NCBI RefSeq assembly: GCF_004137685.1
Contig: NZ_QYBB01000010.1
Location: forward strand, 1-64,000
Direction of reading: 5' to 3'
Source of the DNA: Lichenibacterium minor
GTDB lineage: Bacteria; Pseudomonadota; Alphaproteobacteria; Rhizobiales; Beijerinckiaceae
DNA length: 64,000 bases
The position numbers and the translations under genes are program-made. The notes under the pieces are model-generated. The model was not told where the DNA came from and ran no database searches. It worked only from the letters and a program-made list of their open reading frames with translations. Positions 23,879 to 32,452 of the stretch are shown here, in pieces (the first letter of the stretch is position 1; each line of letters starts with the position of its first letter).

Positions 23879-24778
23879 ATGGACCTCCCCGATGCCCGAC
23901 CGCCCGCGCGCCGCCGCGCCCTGCTGATCGTCAACGAGCACAGCCGCTCGGGCCGCGAGCGCGGCGACGAAGCCGAGGCCGCCCTCGACGAGGCCGGCCT
24001 CGCGGTGACGCGCGGCCACACGGACTCCCGCGAGGACGTGTCCCGCCGCATCCGCGAGATGCGCGGTTCCGTGGACCTCGTCGTGGTGGGGGGCGGGGAC
24101 GGGACGATCAATGCCGCCGCGCCCGGCATCATCGGCACCGGGCTCCCGCTCGGCGTGCTTCCGCTCGGCACCGCCAACGACCTCGCCCGCACGCTCGGCC
24201 TGCCGATGGACCTCGAGGGGGCCGTGGCGGCCATCGCGGCCGGGCATCTCCGGCGCATCGACCTCGGCGAGGTCAACGGCCATCCCTACTTCAACGTGGC
24301 GAGCCTGGGCTTCGGCGTCGACCTCACCCACGCGCTGACGAGCGACGCCAAGAAGCGTTGGGGGCCGCTCGGCTACGCGGTGGCGGGCCTGCGCGTGCTG
24401 CGGCGACTGCGGCCGTTCCACGTCGACATCGAGATCGGGGGCGTGCGCCACCCGTCGCGCACCGTGCATCTCGCGGTCGGCAACGGGCGCCACTACGGGG
24501 GCGGCATGACGGTGAGCCACGACGCCGCGATCGACGACGGGCGGCTCGACGTCTACAGCCTCGAAGTCGCCAGCGTGTGGAAGCTGCTCATGCTGCTGCC
24601 GGCCCTGCGCAGCGGGCACACCCAGGATTGGACCGAGATCCACACGCTCGACGGCGCGGAGATCCGCGTCACGGCGCACCGCGAGCGCTCGGTCAACGCG
24701 GACGGCGAGATCGTCACCCGCACGCCCGCGGTGTTCCGCGTGCTGCACGACGCCGTGGCGGTCTTCGCGCCGGGCTGA
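23879..24778 (+). CDS. YegS/DagK-type lipid kinase
   Basis: 299 residues. The diacylglycerol kinase catalytic domain spans about residues 15-140, with the nucleotide-binding VVVGGGDGTINAAAPGI, LPLGVLPLGTANDLARTLGLP and later VGNGRHYGGGM. It phosphorylates diacylglycerol or related lipids at the membrane surface. A frame from 24873 on forms a terminator that ends the message. Confidence 0.9.
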   Translation: MDLPDARPPARRRALLIVNEHSRSGRERGDEAEAALDEAGLAVTRGHTDSREDVSRRIREMRGSVDLVVVGGGDGTINAAAPGIIGTGLPLGVLPLGTANDLARTLGLPMDLEGAVAAIAAGHLRRIDLGEVNGHPYFNVASLGFGVDLTHALTSDAKKRWGPLGYAVAGLRVLRRLRPFHVDIEIGGVRHPSRTVHLAVGNGRHYGGGMTVSHDAAIDDGRLDVYSLEVASVWKLLMLLPALRSGHTQDWTEIHTLDGAEIRVTAHRERSVNADGEIVTRTPAVFRVLHDAVAVFAPG

Positions 24779-24872
24779 TGTGACGGCCCGCTCGATGCGG
24801 CCGCAGCCCGCTTCCGGCCCGCCCGGGCGGACCGCGCTTCCCGCGCCCCGCGGCATCGAACGGGTCCGCCAC

Positions 24873-24908
24873 GAAAAAGGGCGGAGGCTCGCGCCCCCGC
24901 CCTTTTCC
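24873..24908. terminator. Bidirectional intrinsic terminator
   Basis: An A-tract, GGGCGG stem, CCGCCC stem and T-tract (AAAAAGGGCGG ... CCCGCCCTTTTCC) between the convergent lipid kinase and 174-residue secreted protein genes. It works on both strands. Confidence 0.8.
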
Positions 24909-24926
24909 GCTTCCGACCGCCTGGGA

Positions 24927-25451
24927 TCAGTAGGTGGCGATCGTGGTGCCGCCGAACGGGGCGCCGAGGATGCGGAACGGCACCTGGACGATGTCGCCGA
25001 TGGCGTGCAGCGGGGCGCCGATGATCACAAGCGGGTTCTGCGAGATGTCGCCCGTGGCCGGGAAGATGCCGTTGATGGCGCGGAACGGAAGCGTCAGCAC
25101 GTTGCTGGCGAAGCCGAGCGGCCCGGTGATCAGCGTGCCCGGGCCGACGTTCCCGACCGGCGCGGGGGCGACGACGACCGGCGCCTCGGTGACGGCGACG
25201 GTGCGGCGCACCGTCAGCGGACGGCGGCTGGCTTCGGCGGAGCGCACGGTGCGGACCGGACGCTGGCGGTAGATGCCGCGGCTCGGCGCATTGCCGTTGA
25301 TGCCGGTCTGCTGGTCGGACGCCAGCGTGTTGGGCTGCATGCCGTTCGGGCCGTTGGTCAGGCTGCTCTGGGCCGCGGCCGACAGGTCGGTGGCGGCGAG
25401 GGCCAGGGTGGCGACCGCCGCGACGGCGGCGAGCTTCTTGATGTTGGTCAT
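24927..25451 (-). CDS. Secreted hypothetical protein
   Basis: 174 residues from the ATG at 25451 (MTNIKKLAAVAAVATLALAA), with a signal peptide cleaved around AAAQS at residue 27. The mature chain has a low-complexity middle (VAVTEAPVVVAPAPVGNVGP) and a C-terminal half of hydrophobic repeats: PLGFASNVLTLPFRAINGIF and PLHAIGDIVQVPFRILGAPF share a P-x-x-x-I/V-x-x-x-PFRxxxxxF pattern. It could be an outer-membrane or surface-associated protein. No family recognised. Confidence 0.7.
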   Translation of the reverse strand: MTNIKKLAAVAAVATLALAATDLSAAAQSSLTNGPNGMQPNTLASDQQTGINGNAPSRGIYRQRPVRTVRSAEASRRPLTVRRTVAVTEAPVVVAPAPVGNVGPGTLITGPLGFASNVLTLPFRAINGIFPATGDISQNPLVIIGAPLHAIGDIVQVPFRILGAPFGGTTIATY

Positions 25452-25723
25452 GGTGGTTACTCCAGAACGTCTGTCGCGGGCAGAATGCGCGGCGACGGCG
25501 ATCGGTTCATTCCGTTGCGGCAATGCTGCCCCGACAACGCCGCTTCGACGCCGCTGGCGTGTCCTCATCAGGGCAGGATTCCGTCCGCCGGCCTCGCCGG
25601 AGCGTTTCGGGCCGGCAGCGTGGCAAAGAAGCGACAGCTGGCCGCCGGAGCGGCACCGCCGGCCCTTGAAGGAACGGCAAGGGACTCCGGTGCAGGGTGC
25701 GGTGACGTCCCCGGAGCCGCCCC

Positions 25724-27025
25724 ATGTCGAGCATCCCGTCCCGCGCCGCGCCCGCCCTCCACGCCACCCCGGCGGCGTCGCCCTACGCCCGCATCGGGCG
25801 GCGGCTCATCCCGTTCCTGCTCGCCTGCTACCTCGCGGCGCTGATCGACCGGCTGAACCTCGGCTTCGCCAAGCTGCAGTTCCTGGCCGATCTCGGCCTC
25901 GACGAGGCGGTGTACGGCGTCGCGGCCGGCATCCTGTACCTCGGCTACATCCTGTTCGAGGTGCCGAGCAACCTGCTGCTGGCCCGGATCGGCATCCGCC
26001 GGACTCTGCTGCGCATCATGGTGCTGTGGGGGCTGTTCACGGTGGCGCTGGCCTTCGCGGGAAATCGCTATGCCTTCTATGCGCTGCGCTTCCTGCTCGG
26101 CGCCGCCGAGGCGGGCTTCTTCCCCGGCGTCGTGTTCTACCTCACCGCCTGGTTCCCGCGGGAGCGGCGGGGGCGCGTGCTCAGCCTGTTCGCCGTCGGG
26201 GTCCCGCTGTCGGGCGTCGTCGCCGGGCCCGTGTCGGGCTTCATCATGGCGCAGATGGGCGGCGCGGCGGGGCTGAACGGGTGGCAGTGGCTGTTCCTGC
26301 TCGAAGGGCTGCCGGCCATCGCGCTGGGCGTCGCCGCCTTCTTCTACCTGCCCGACAGCCCCGCCGACGCGCGGTTCCTCGACGCGCGGGACCGCGAGCG
26401 CGTGGCGCGCGACCTCGCGGCGGACCGTGCCGCGGCGCCGGCCGCCGGGCGGGGCTGGCGCGAGCCGCGGATGCTGGCGCTCGCCTTCGTGTATTTCGCC
26501 TTCTATGCCATCCAGAGCCTGCTGCTGCTGTGGGTGCCGACCCTGCTCAAGGCCGCGGGGGTCGGGAGCCTGGTCGAGATCGGCTGGCGCGCCGGCGCGG
26601 TGTCGCTGGCGGGCGCCCTCGGCATGGTGGCGCTCGGCTTCAGCTCGGACCGGACGGGCGAGCGGCGCCTCCACCTCGTCGGCGCGGGCGCGCTCGGCGC
26701 CCTGCTCTTCGTCGCCCTGCCGCTCGCGGCCGGCAGCCCGGACGGCACCGTGCTGCTGCTCGCCGGCGCGGCGGCCTGCATCTTCGGTTTCCTGGCGCTG
26801 TTCTGGACGGCGGCCAGCGGCATGGTGGGGGCGGACGGCGCCGCGGTCGGCATCGCCCTTATCTCCTCGGTGGGGGCCGTCGGCTCCTTCCTCAGCCCCA
26901 CCTTCATCGGCTGGATGCGGGAAGCCACCGGCAGCTTCACCGGCGCCGTCGACGCGCTGGCGGCCCTGATGCTCGTCGCCATGGCGGTGCTGTGGCGCAC
27001 GCTGCGGCCGGCGCCGAAAAAATGA
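25724..27025 (+). CDS. MFS transporter, anion:cation symporter (ACS) type
   Basis: 433 residues with 12 membrane helices. LIDRLNLGFAKLQFLADLGLDEAVYGVAAGILYLGY is the opening typical of the ACS family (phthalate, tartrate or glucarate permeases), followed by RFLLGAAEAGFFPGVVFYLTAWFPRERRGR, the family signature. The N-terminal extension (SSIPSRAAPALHATP...) is short. It imports an organic anion through the inner membrane; the substrate is not deducible and no catabolic genes flank it. Confidence 0.9.
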   Translation: MSSIPSRAAPALHATPAASPYARIGRRLIPFLLACYLAALIDRLNLGFAKLQFLADLGLDEAVYGVAAGILYLGYILFEVPSNLLLARIGIRRTLLRIMVLWGLFTVALAFAGNRYAFYALRFLLGAAEAGFFPGVVFYLTAWFPRERRGRVLSLFAVGVPLSGVVAGPVSGFIMAQMGGAAGLNGWQWLFLLEGLPAIALGVAAFFYLPDSPADARFLDARDRERVARDLAADRAAAPAAGRGWREPRMLALAFVYFAFYAIQSLLLLWVPTLLKAAGVGSLVEIGWRAGAVSLAGALGMVALGFSSDRTGERRLHLVGAGALGALLFVALPLAAGSPDGTVLLLAGAAACIFGFLALFWTAASGMVGADGAAVGIALISSVGAVGSFLSPTFIGWMREATGSFTGAVDALAALMLVAMAVLWRTLRPAPKK

Positions 27026-27164
27026 AGGCGGCCCCTCGCGACCTCTTGCGGGGCTCCCGGCCGCCACCATTTCTGGACCACGCGGGCCACAACGGACGCG
27101 TGATCCACCAGGTTCCGGACAGCAACGCCGGGATCGCATGTCGCTCCACAGAGGATGTGTTCAA

Positions 27165-27635
27165 ATGCGCCAGTACGACCTTTCCCCCCTGTACCGCTCC
27201 ACCGTCGGCTTCGATCGGCTGTTCACGATCCTCGACCAGATGTCGGGCGTGGACGCCTCGGCCCAGACCTACCCGCCCTACAACATCGAGCGCACCGGCG
27301 AGAATGCCTATCGCATCTCGGTGGCGGTGGCGGGCTTCTCCGAAGACGACCTTTCGATCGAGACTCGCGAGAACGTGCTGCTGATCCGCGGCGCGCGCAA
27401 GGCCGATGCCGCGGAAGCTTCCAAGACCGAGGTGCTCTACCAGGGCATCGCGGCCCGAGCCTTCGAGCGCCGCTTCCAGCTCGCCGACCACGTCCAGGTG
27501 ACGGGCGCGGCCCTGGAACACGGCCTGCTCCACGTCGACCTCGTGCGCGAGATCCCCGAGGCCCAGAAGCCGCGCCAGATCGCCATCGGCACCAACCCCC
27601 GGGCCCCGAAGGTGGTCGAGTCCAAGGCCGCCTGA
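27165..27635 (+). CDS. Hsp20 family small heat-shock protein
   Basis: 156 residues from MRQYDLSPLYRSTVGFDRLF, the IbpA-type N-terminus. The alpha-crystallin domain lies at about residues 35-125 (YNIERTGENAYRISVAVAGF ... GIAARAFERRFQLADHV ... GLLHVDLVREIPE). The IxI-like tail (RQIAIG) is present. It is a holdase chaperone. A GAGG site lies upstream. I saw no sure ROSE-type thermometer in the 139-bp leader. Confidence 0.93.
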   Translation: MRQYDLSPLYRSTVGFDRLFTILDQMSGVDASAQTYPPYNIERTGENAYRISVAVAGFSEDDLSIETRENVLLIRGARKADAAEASKTEVLYQGIAARAFERRFQLADHVQVTGAALEHGLLHVDLVREIPEAQKPRQIAIGTNPRAPKVVESKAA

Positions 27636-27663
27636 CCGGCTCCCGGTCTTCAGGTCGGCAGGA

Positions 27664-27690
27664 GGGCGTCCCGCGAGGGGCGCCCTTTTC
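27664..27690 (+). terminator. Intrinsic terminator of hsp20
   Basis: Stem GGGCGTCCC / GGGGCGCCC (one G-U pair), loop GCGA, then TTTT. It lies 28 bp after the hsp20 stop. Confidence 0.8.
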
Positions 27691-27780
27691 GCATGCGGAC
27701 GGGCGTGGGACCCCGGCGCGCCGTCGCGCCGTTGGGGGATTGCATGCCGGGTTCGCCCGGCCTTGGAGAAGGCTCATCCC

Positions 27781-28836
27781 ATGCGGTACAACAAGCTCGG
27801 CCGGACCGGCCTCTTCGTGTCCGAACTCTGCCTCGGCACCATGACGTTCGGCGGCGCCGGCGAGATGTGGAGCAAGATCGGCACCCTTCAGCAGGGCGAA
27901 GCCGAGGCGCTCGTCAGGACGGCCGTCGACCGCGGCATCAACTTCATCGACACGGCGGATGTGTATTCGGGCGGCCAGTCCGAGGAGATCACCGGCCAAG
28001 CGCTGCACGGGCTCGGCATCGCGCGCCACGACGTCGTGCTGGCCACCAAGGCCTTCGGCGAGACCGGACCGGGGCCGAACGCGCGGGGCTCCTCGCGCGT
28101 CCACCTAATCGACGCCTGCAAGGCCAGCCTGAAGCGGCTGAAGACCGACTACATCGACCTGTACCAGCTCCACGGCTTCGACCCCGCCACCCCGATCGAG
28201 GAAAGCCTCCGGGCGCTCGACGTCCTCGTGCAGCACGGCCACGTCCGCTACGTCGGCGTGTCGAACTGGGCCGCGTGGCAGATCGCCAAGGCGCTCGGCA
28301 CCTCCGAGCGCCTCGGCCTCGCCCGCTTCGCGAGCCTACAGGCCTATTACACGGTGGCGGGGCGGGATCTCGAGCGCGAGCTCGCGCCGATGATGCGGAG
28401 CGAGGACGTGGGCCTGATGGTGTGGAGCCCCCTGGCGGGCGGGCTCCTGTCCGGCAAATACGGGCGGGACAGCCAGGGCGAGCAGGGCAGCCGCCGCACC
28501 ACCTTCGACTTCCCCCCGGTCAACAAGGACCGCGCCTTCGACGTCGTCGACGTGCTGCGTCCCATGGCGGAGCGGCGGGGCGTGTCGGTGGCGCAGATCG
28601 CGCTGGCGTGGCTGCTGCACCAGGAGGTCGTCACCAGCGTCATCGTCGGGGCCAAGCGCGTCGACCAGCTCGAGGACAACATCGCCGCCGCTTCGGTGGA
28701 GCTGACCGCCGACGAGATGGACGCCATCGACCGGGTCAGCGCGCTGCCGGCCGAATATCCCGGCTGGATGTTCGCGCGCCAGGGCGAGGCGCGCCGCAAG
28801 CAGCTCGCCGGCGAGCCTCGCCCGGCGCGGCGCTGA
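27781..28836 (+). CDS. Aldo/keto reductase
   Basis: 351 residues from MRYNKLGRTGLFVSELCLGT, with a GGAGAAGG ribosome site upstream. The catalytic residues are visible: Asp and Tyr in INFIDTADVYSGGQSE, Lys in LATKAFG, His in DLYQLHGFD. The NADPH site is SVIVGAKRVDQLEDN near the C-terminus. It belongs to the YajO/Gsp69-like AKR branch. It reduces aldehydes or ketones in the cytoplasm; the natural substrate is unknown. Confidence 0.92.
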   Translation: MRYNKLGRTGLFVSELCLGTMTFGGAGEMWSKIGTLQQGEAEALVRTAVDRGINFIDTADVYSGGQSEEITGQALHGLGIARHDVVLATKAFGETGPGPNARGSSRVHLIDACKASLKRLKTDYIDLYQLHGFDPATPIEESLRALDVLVQHGHVRYVGVSNWAAWQIAKALGTSERLGLARFASLQAYYTVAGRDLERELAPMMRSEDVGLMVWSPLAGGLLSGKYGRDSQGEQGSRRTTFDFPPVNKDRAFDVVDVLRPMAERRGVSVAQIALAWLLHQEVVTSVIVGAKRVDQLEDNIAAASVELTADEMDAIDRVSALPAEYPGWMFARQGEARRKQLAGEPRPARR

Positions 28837-29144
28837 CGACGCGGGGTGCCGTGAGCGCGGTGGCGCGGCCGGCACCCCGCATCCAAGAGGAACCGCGCCG
28901 TTCGCGGGCCGTCGGCTGCATCGTCGCCAATGTTATCGATCACCGATCCCGGTCGGCCAGTCCCCGCGGCGGTCTGCCGGCCGCCGATGCCTGCGAAGCC
29001 GGCCCATCCATCTCGGCCTCGTCTGCGATGCGGCGTCGGTCGACTTGACGCCGCGGGTCCGCTCTTAATCGGCATTCAACTTCTTCGTCGCTATCGTGTC
29101 CCGCGGTCGAGGATGGCCGTCGAACGGTACGGGGCGGGGACGAC
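28837..29144. other. Intergenic region before H-NOX operon
   Basis: No gene. An 11-bp perfect inverted repeat GCGGGGTGCCG / CGGCACCCCGC at 28841-28880 follows the aldo/keto reductase stop and may be a terminator without a U-tract. The last 100 bp are A+T-richer (ctcttaatcggcattcaact) and probably hold the H-NOX promoter. Confidence 0.5.
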
Positions 29145-29675
29145 ATGAAGGGCGTGGTGTTCAACCTCCTCGAAGAGGCCGTGACGGCCGCCTTCGGCCT
29201 CGACACCTGGGACGACCTGCTCGACGACGCGGGCCTGCCCGGCGCCTACACGTCGCTCGGCAACTATTCGGACGCCGAGATCGAGGCGCTGGTGGGGGCC
29301 GCCGCGCGTCGGCTGGACATGGAGCCCGCGGCCGTGTTGCGGTGGTTCGGCGAGCGCGCCATGCCGCTCCTGAAGGCCCGGTATCCGGCTCTCTTCGACG
29401 CGCACCCGTCGTCGCGCTCGTTCATCCTGTCGATCAACAGCATCATCCATCCGGAAGTGCGCAAGCTTTACGTCGGCGCCGCGTGCCCGTTCTTCCATTT
29501 CCGGGAGGACGCCGACGGCGTCGTCAGCATGCGCTACCATTCGACCCGCCGCATGTTCGACCTCGCCCACGGCTTTGTGCTCGGCGCCGCCGCGCTGTGG
29601 CGCGAAACCGTCACGGTGGTGCGCCACGGCGCGGGCTCGCCCGACGCCGACACGATGGTCATCCGGTGGGTTTGA
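29145..29675 (+). CDS. H-NOX heme nitric-oxide/oxygen sensor
   Basis: 176 residues, MKGVVFNLLEEAVTAAFG..., a full-length heme NO-binding domain. The proximal heme ligand is H102 (SIIHPEVRKLY) and the propionate-binding triad is Y131-S133-R135 (YHSTR), at the canonical numbering. There is no distal tyrosine at an obvious position, which would favour NO over O2. The stop overlaps or nearly overlaps the start of a GGDEF-EAL gene, the classic H-NOX partner, so it probably signals NO to c-di-GMP turnover. Confidence 0.95.
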   Translation: MKGVVFNLLEEAVTAAFGLDTWDDLLDDAGLPGAYTSLGNYSDAEIEALVGAAARRLDMEPAAVLRWFGERAMPLLKARYPALFDAHPSSRSFILSINSIIHPEVRKLYVGAACPFFHFREDADGVVSMRYHSTRRMFDLAHGFVLGAAALWRETVTVVRHGAGSPDADTMVIRWV

Positions 29676-31624
29676 CGGTCATCGCGGCAGCGCCGACCGA
29701 ACCGGAGCCGGATTACCGCCTGCTCTACTTGCGCGCGCAGCGCCGGTTCGAGCGCGAGCGCGCCGTGCGGCTCGAGGTGGAAGCCATCGCGGAGCGGGGA
29801 TTGCGCGACCTGCACGAGCGCGAACGCCATCAGGCGCTCATCGAAGCGGTGGCGCGCCACGCCAACGGCACGTCCTCGGAGGAGGATGCGCTGGACTTCA
29901 CGCTGGCCGAAGTCTGCGGCCATGCCGGCTGGGCCTTCGGCTGCGTGTACCGCCCGGCGGCCCGCGACCCGTCGCGGCTTTCGCAATCCTCCATCGCCCA
30001 TTCGGCGGGCGAGGGCCTCGAAGTCTTCGCCGCCGCGACCGCCCGCGCCGAGTTCCCGCTCGAGATCGGCCTGCCGGGCCGCGTGCGGGCGTCGTGCCGC
30101 GCCCATTGGGTGCCGGACGTGACGGCGGACGACAACTTCCACCGCCGCGAAGCGGCCGCCGCCTGCGGGTTGCGGGCCGGCGTGGCGTTCCCGATCCTCG
30201 TCGCCGGCGAGGTCGTGGCCGTGGTGGAGTTCTTCGCCCGCGAGGTGCTGGCGCCCGACCCGGCCTTTCTGGCCGTGCTGAGCGAGATCGGAACGCAGCT
30301 CGGCCGTGTCGTCGAGCGCGCCCGCGCGGCGCGGCGCCTGATCCACGACGCCACACACGACGAGCTCACCGGCCTGCCGAACCGCACCCTGTTCCTCGAC
30401 CGGCTCGACGCCGCCCTGGCGCGCGGCACCGTCGGGGCCGTGCTCTTCGTCGACCTCGACCGCTTCAAGCTCGTCAACGACAGCCTGGGCCACGCGGCCG
30501 GCGATGCCTTCCTGATCGAGATCGCGGCCCGCTTCGCCGCCGTCACGGCCGGGGCAGGGGTGGACCACGTGCTGGCGCGCCTCGGCGGAGACGAGTTCAC
30601 CGTTCTCCTCGACGGGCGCCCCGATCCCGGTGCGGCGTCCGCCTTCGCGGCGCGGCTGCTGGAATCCCTGCACGAGCCCATCGTCGTCGAGGGCGCCTCG
30701 CTGCACGCGACCGCCAGCGTCGGCATCGTGATGGCCGAACCCGGATGCGGCTCGGCGCGAACGCTGATGCGCGACGCGGACCTCGCCATGTACCGCGCCA
30801 AGACGGCGGGGCGCGCCCGCGTGGCCCTGTTCGACGGCAGCCTGCACCGGGACGCGGTGCGGCGGCTCGAGATGGAGAACGACCTCCGCGCCGGGCTCCG
30901 GGACGAAGCCTTCGTGCTGCACTTCCAGCCCATCGTGTCGCTGGCCGACCGCCGCACGCAGGGGTTCGAAGCGCTGGTGCGCTGGCGGCGGACGCCCGAT
31001 GCCCTCGTCCACCCGGGCGACTTCATCGCCATCGCGGAAGAATCGGGGCTGATCGTGCCGCTCGGCTTCTGGGTCATGGCGCAGGCGTGCCGGGCCGCGG
31101 TGCGGTGGAACGCCGCCGAACCGGCGCGCGTCCCGCGGTGGGTCAGCGTCAACGTGTCCCCCCGTCAGTTCCGCTGCGACGACGTGGTGGAGCGGGTGCG
31201 CGCCATCCTGCGGGACACCGGCATCGCGCCGGGGCTCCTGAAGATCGAGATCACCGAAAGCGTCGCCATGGAGAACACCGAGCGCGCGATCGCGGTGCTG
31301 CGGAGCCTGCGCGACCTCGGCGTCGGGATCAGCATCGACGACTTCGGCACCGGCTATTCGTCGTTGAGCTCGCTGCACCGCCTGCCGTTCGACACGCTGA
31401 AGATCGATCGCTCCTTCGTGGGTGCCATCGGCCGGGACGGCGACGGCATCGTCCGCACCGTGCTGGGCCTCGCCCGCAGCCTGCGGCTGGCGGTGGTGGC
31501 GGAGGGCGCCGAAACCGCCGCCCAGGTGGACGCGCTGGCCGCCATGGGATGCGACCAGGCGCAGGGGTTCCACTTTTCCCGGCCGGTGCCGGAAGCCGCC
31601 GTGGCGGCGCTCATTGCCCCCTGA
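29666..31624 (+). CDS. GAF-GGDEF-EAL c-di-GMP enzyme partnered with H-NOX
   Basis: About 652 residues from the GTG at 29666; a TTG at 29672 (TTGA overlap) is an alternative. A short N-terminal coiled coil (residues 15-60) is followed by GAF (about 65-210), GGDEF with intact ARLGGDEF (about 218-380) and EAL with FEALVRW, EITES, DDFGTGYSS and KIDRSF (about 395-650). Both catalytic cores look intact, so it may make and degrade c-di-GMP. No RxxD inhibitory site precedes GGDEF. The overlap with H-NOX implies control by NO. Confidence 0.92.
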   Translation: MGLTVIAAAPTEPEPDYRLLYLRAQRRFERERAVRLEVEAIAERGLRDLHERERHQALIEAVARHANGTSSEEDALDFTLAEVCGHAGWAFGCVYRPAARDPSRLSQSSIAHSAGEGLEVFAAATARAEFPLEIGLPGRVRASCRAHWVPDVTADDNFHRREAAAACGLRAGVAFPILVAGEVVAVVEFFAREVLAPDPAFLAVLSEIGTQLGRVVERARAARRLIHDATHDELTGLPNRTLFLDRLDAALARGTVGAVLFVDLDRFKLVNDSLGHAAGDAFLIEIAARFAAVTAGAGVDHVLARLGGDEFTVLLDGRPDPGAASAFAARLLESLHEPIVVEGASLHATASVGIVMAEPGCGSARTLMRDADLAMYRAKTAGRARVALFDGSLHRDAVRRLEMENDLRAGLRDEAFVLHFQPIVSLADRRTQGFEALVRWRRTPDALVHPGDFIAIAEESGLIVPLGFWVMAQACRAAVRWNAAEPARVPRWVSVNVSPRQFRCDDVVERVRAILRDTGIAPGLLKIEITESVAMENTERAIAVLRSLRDLGVGISIDDFGTGYSSLSSLHRLPFDTLKIDRSFVGAIGRDGDGIVRTVLGLARSLRLAVVAEGAETAAQVDALAAMGCDQAQGFHFSRPVPEAAVAALIAP

Positions 31625-32251
31625 TCAGCGGTCGATGGCGAGGCGCAGCGCCAGGCCCGTGAACACCGTGCCGAGCGCGATGCCCGGGGCGCGCCGGAAC
31701 CGCAGGCGCTTCGCGGCCGCCCGGCTGAGGCGGGTGGCGCCGAGGACCAGCGAGCCGTTGACCGCTAGGCTGATGACGTTGAGCACGGTGGCGAGCAGCA
31801 GGATCTGGAGCGCGACGTGGCCTGCTTCAGGCCGCACGAACTGCGGGAACAGCGCCAGCGCGAACAGTGCCACCTTGGGGTTGAGCACGTTGGTGAGGAC
31901 GCCCTGGCGGAACACGGCGCCGAGCGACAGGGCCGGCGCTGCCGCCGGGGTCGCCAGCGTCGAACCCGTGGAGCGGAACGCCCCCCAGGCGAGCACGAGG
32001 AGGTAGGCGGCCCCCGCGTAGCGCACGGCGTCGTAGGCGATCGGCACGGCGCGGAACAGCTCCGAAAGTCCCAGCGCCACCGCGATCGCGTGCACGTAGA
32101 TGCCCGCCATGGCGCCGAACAGCGAAGCGAAGCCGGCGCCTCGCCCCTGGGCGACGCTGCGCGACAGGATCAGCAGCATGTCGGGTCCCGGCGTGCAGGA
32201 CAGCGCCAGGGCGGCGGCGGCGAACAGGGCGAGCGTGGACGGATCGAGCAT
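31625..32251 (-). CDS. LysE family amino-acid exporter
   Basis: 208 residues, about six membrane helices. The LysE/RhtB signature near the N-terminus (ALSCTPGPDMLLILSRSVAQGRGAGFASLFGAMAG) and the central VFRQGVLTNVLNPKVALFALALFPQFV are diagnostic. It exports amino acids or homoserine-like compounds across the inner membrane. It is convergent with the GGDEF-EAL gene, the two stops being adjacent. Confidence 0.92.
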   Translation of the reverse strand: MLDPSTLALFAAAALALSCTPGPDMLLILSRSVAQGRGAGFASLFGAMAGIYVHAIAVALGLSELFRAVPIAYDAVRYAGAAYLLVLAWGAFRSTGSTLATPAAAPALSLGAVFRQGVLTNVLNPKVALFALALFPQFVRPEAGHVALQILLLATVLNVISLAVNGSLVLGATRLSRAAAKRLRFRRAPGIALGTVFTGLALRLAIDR

Positions 32252-32452
32252 GGGCCCGTCTACCACGGGCCGAACCGGTGGCGCCACCGCTCCGCGACCG
32301 CGGCCCCCGGACCGGGGCAGGGGAAGGCCGCGGTCCGGCGGGTCCGGCCCGTAGCGGCCCGGGTCACGATGGGTTAGGGGGACCTTCGTGCGACGAAGAA
32401 GCGGGATCTGCGGCATGCGGCATGGGACAGGGTCGTTTCCCAGGGCGAGGGC

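Noticed and set aside
27026-27164. A ROSE-type RNA thermometer ahead of hsp20
   Set aside because: The leader has the right length, but I could not find the conserved anti-Shine-Dalgarno U(U/C)GCU element pairing with the ribosome site.
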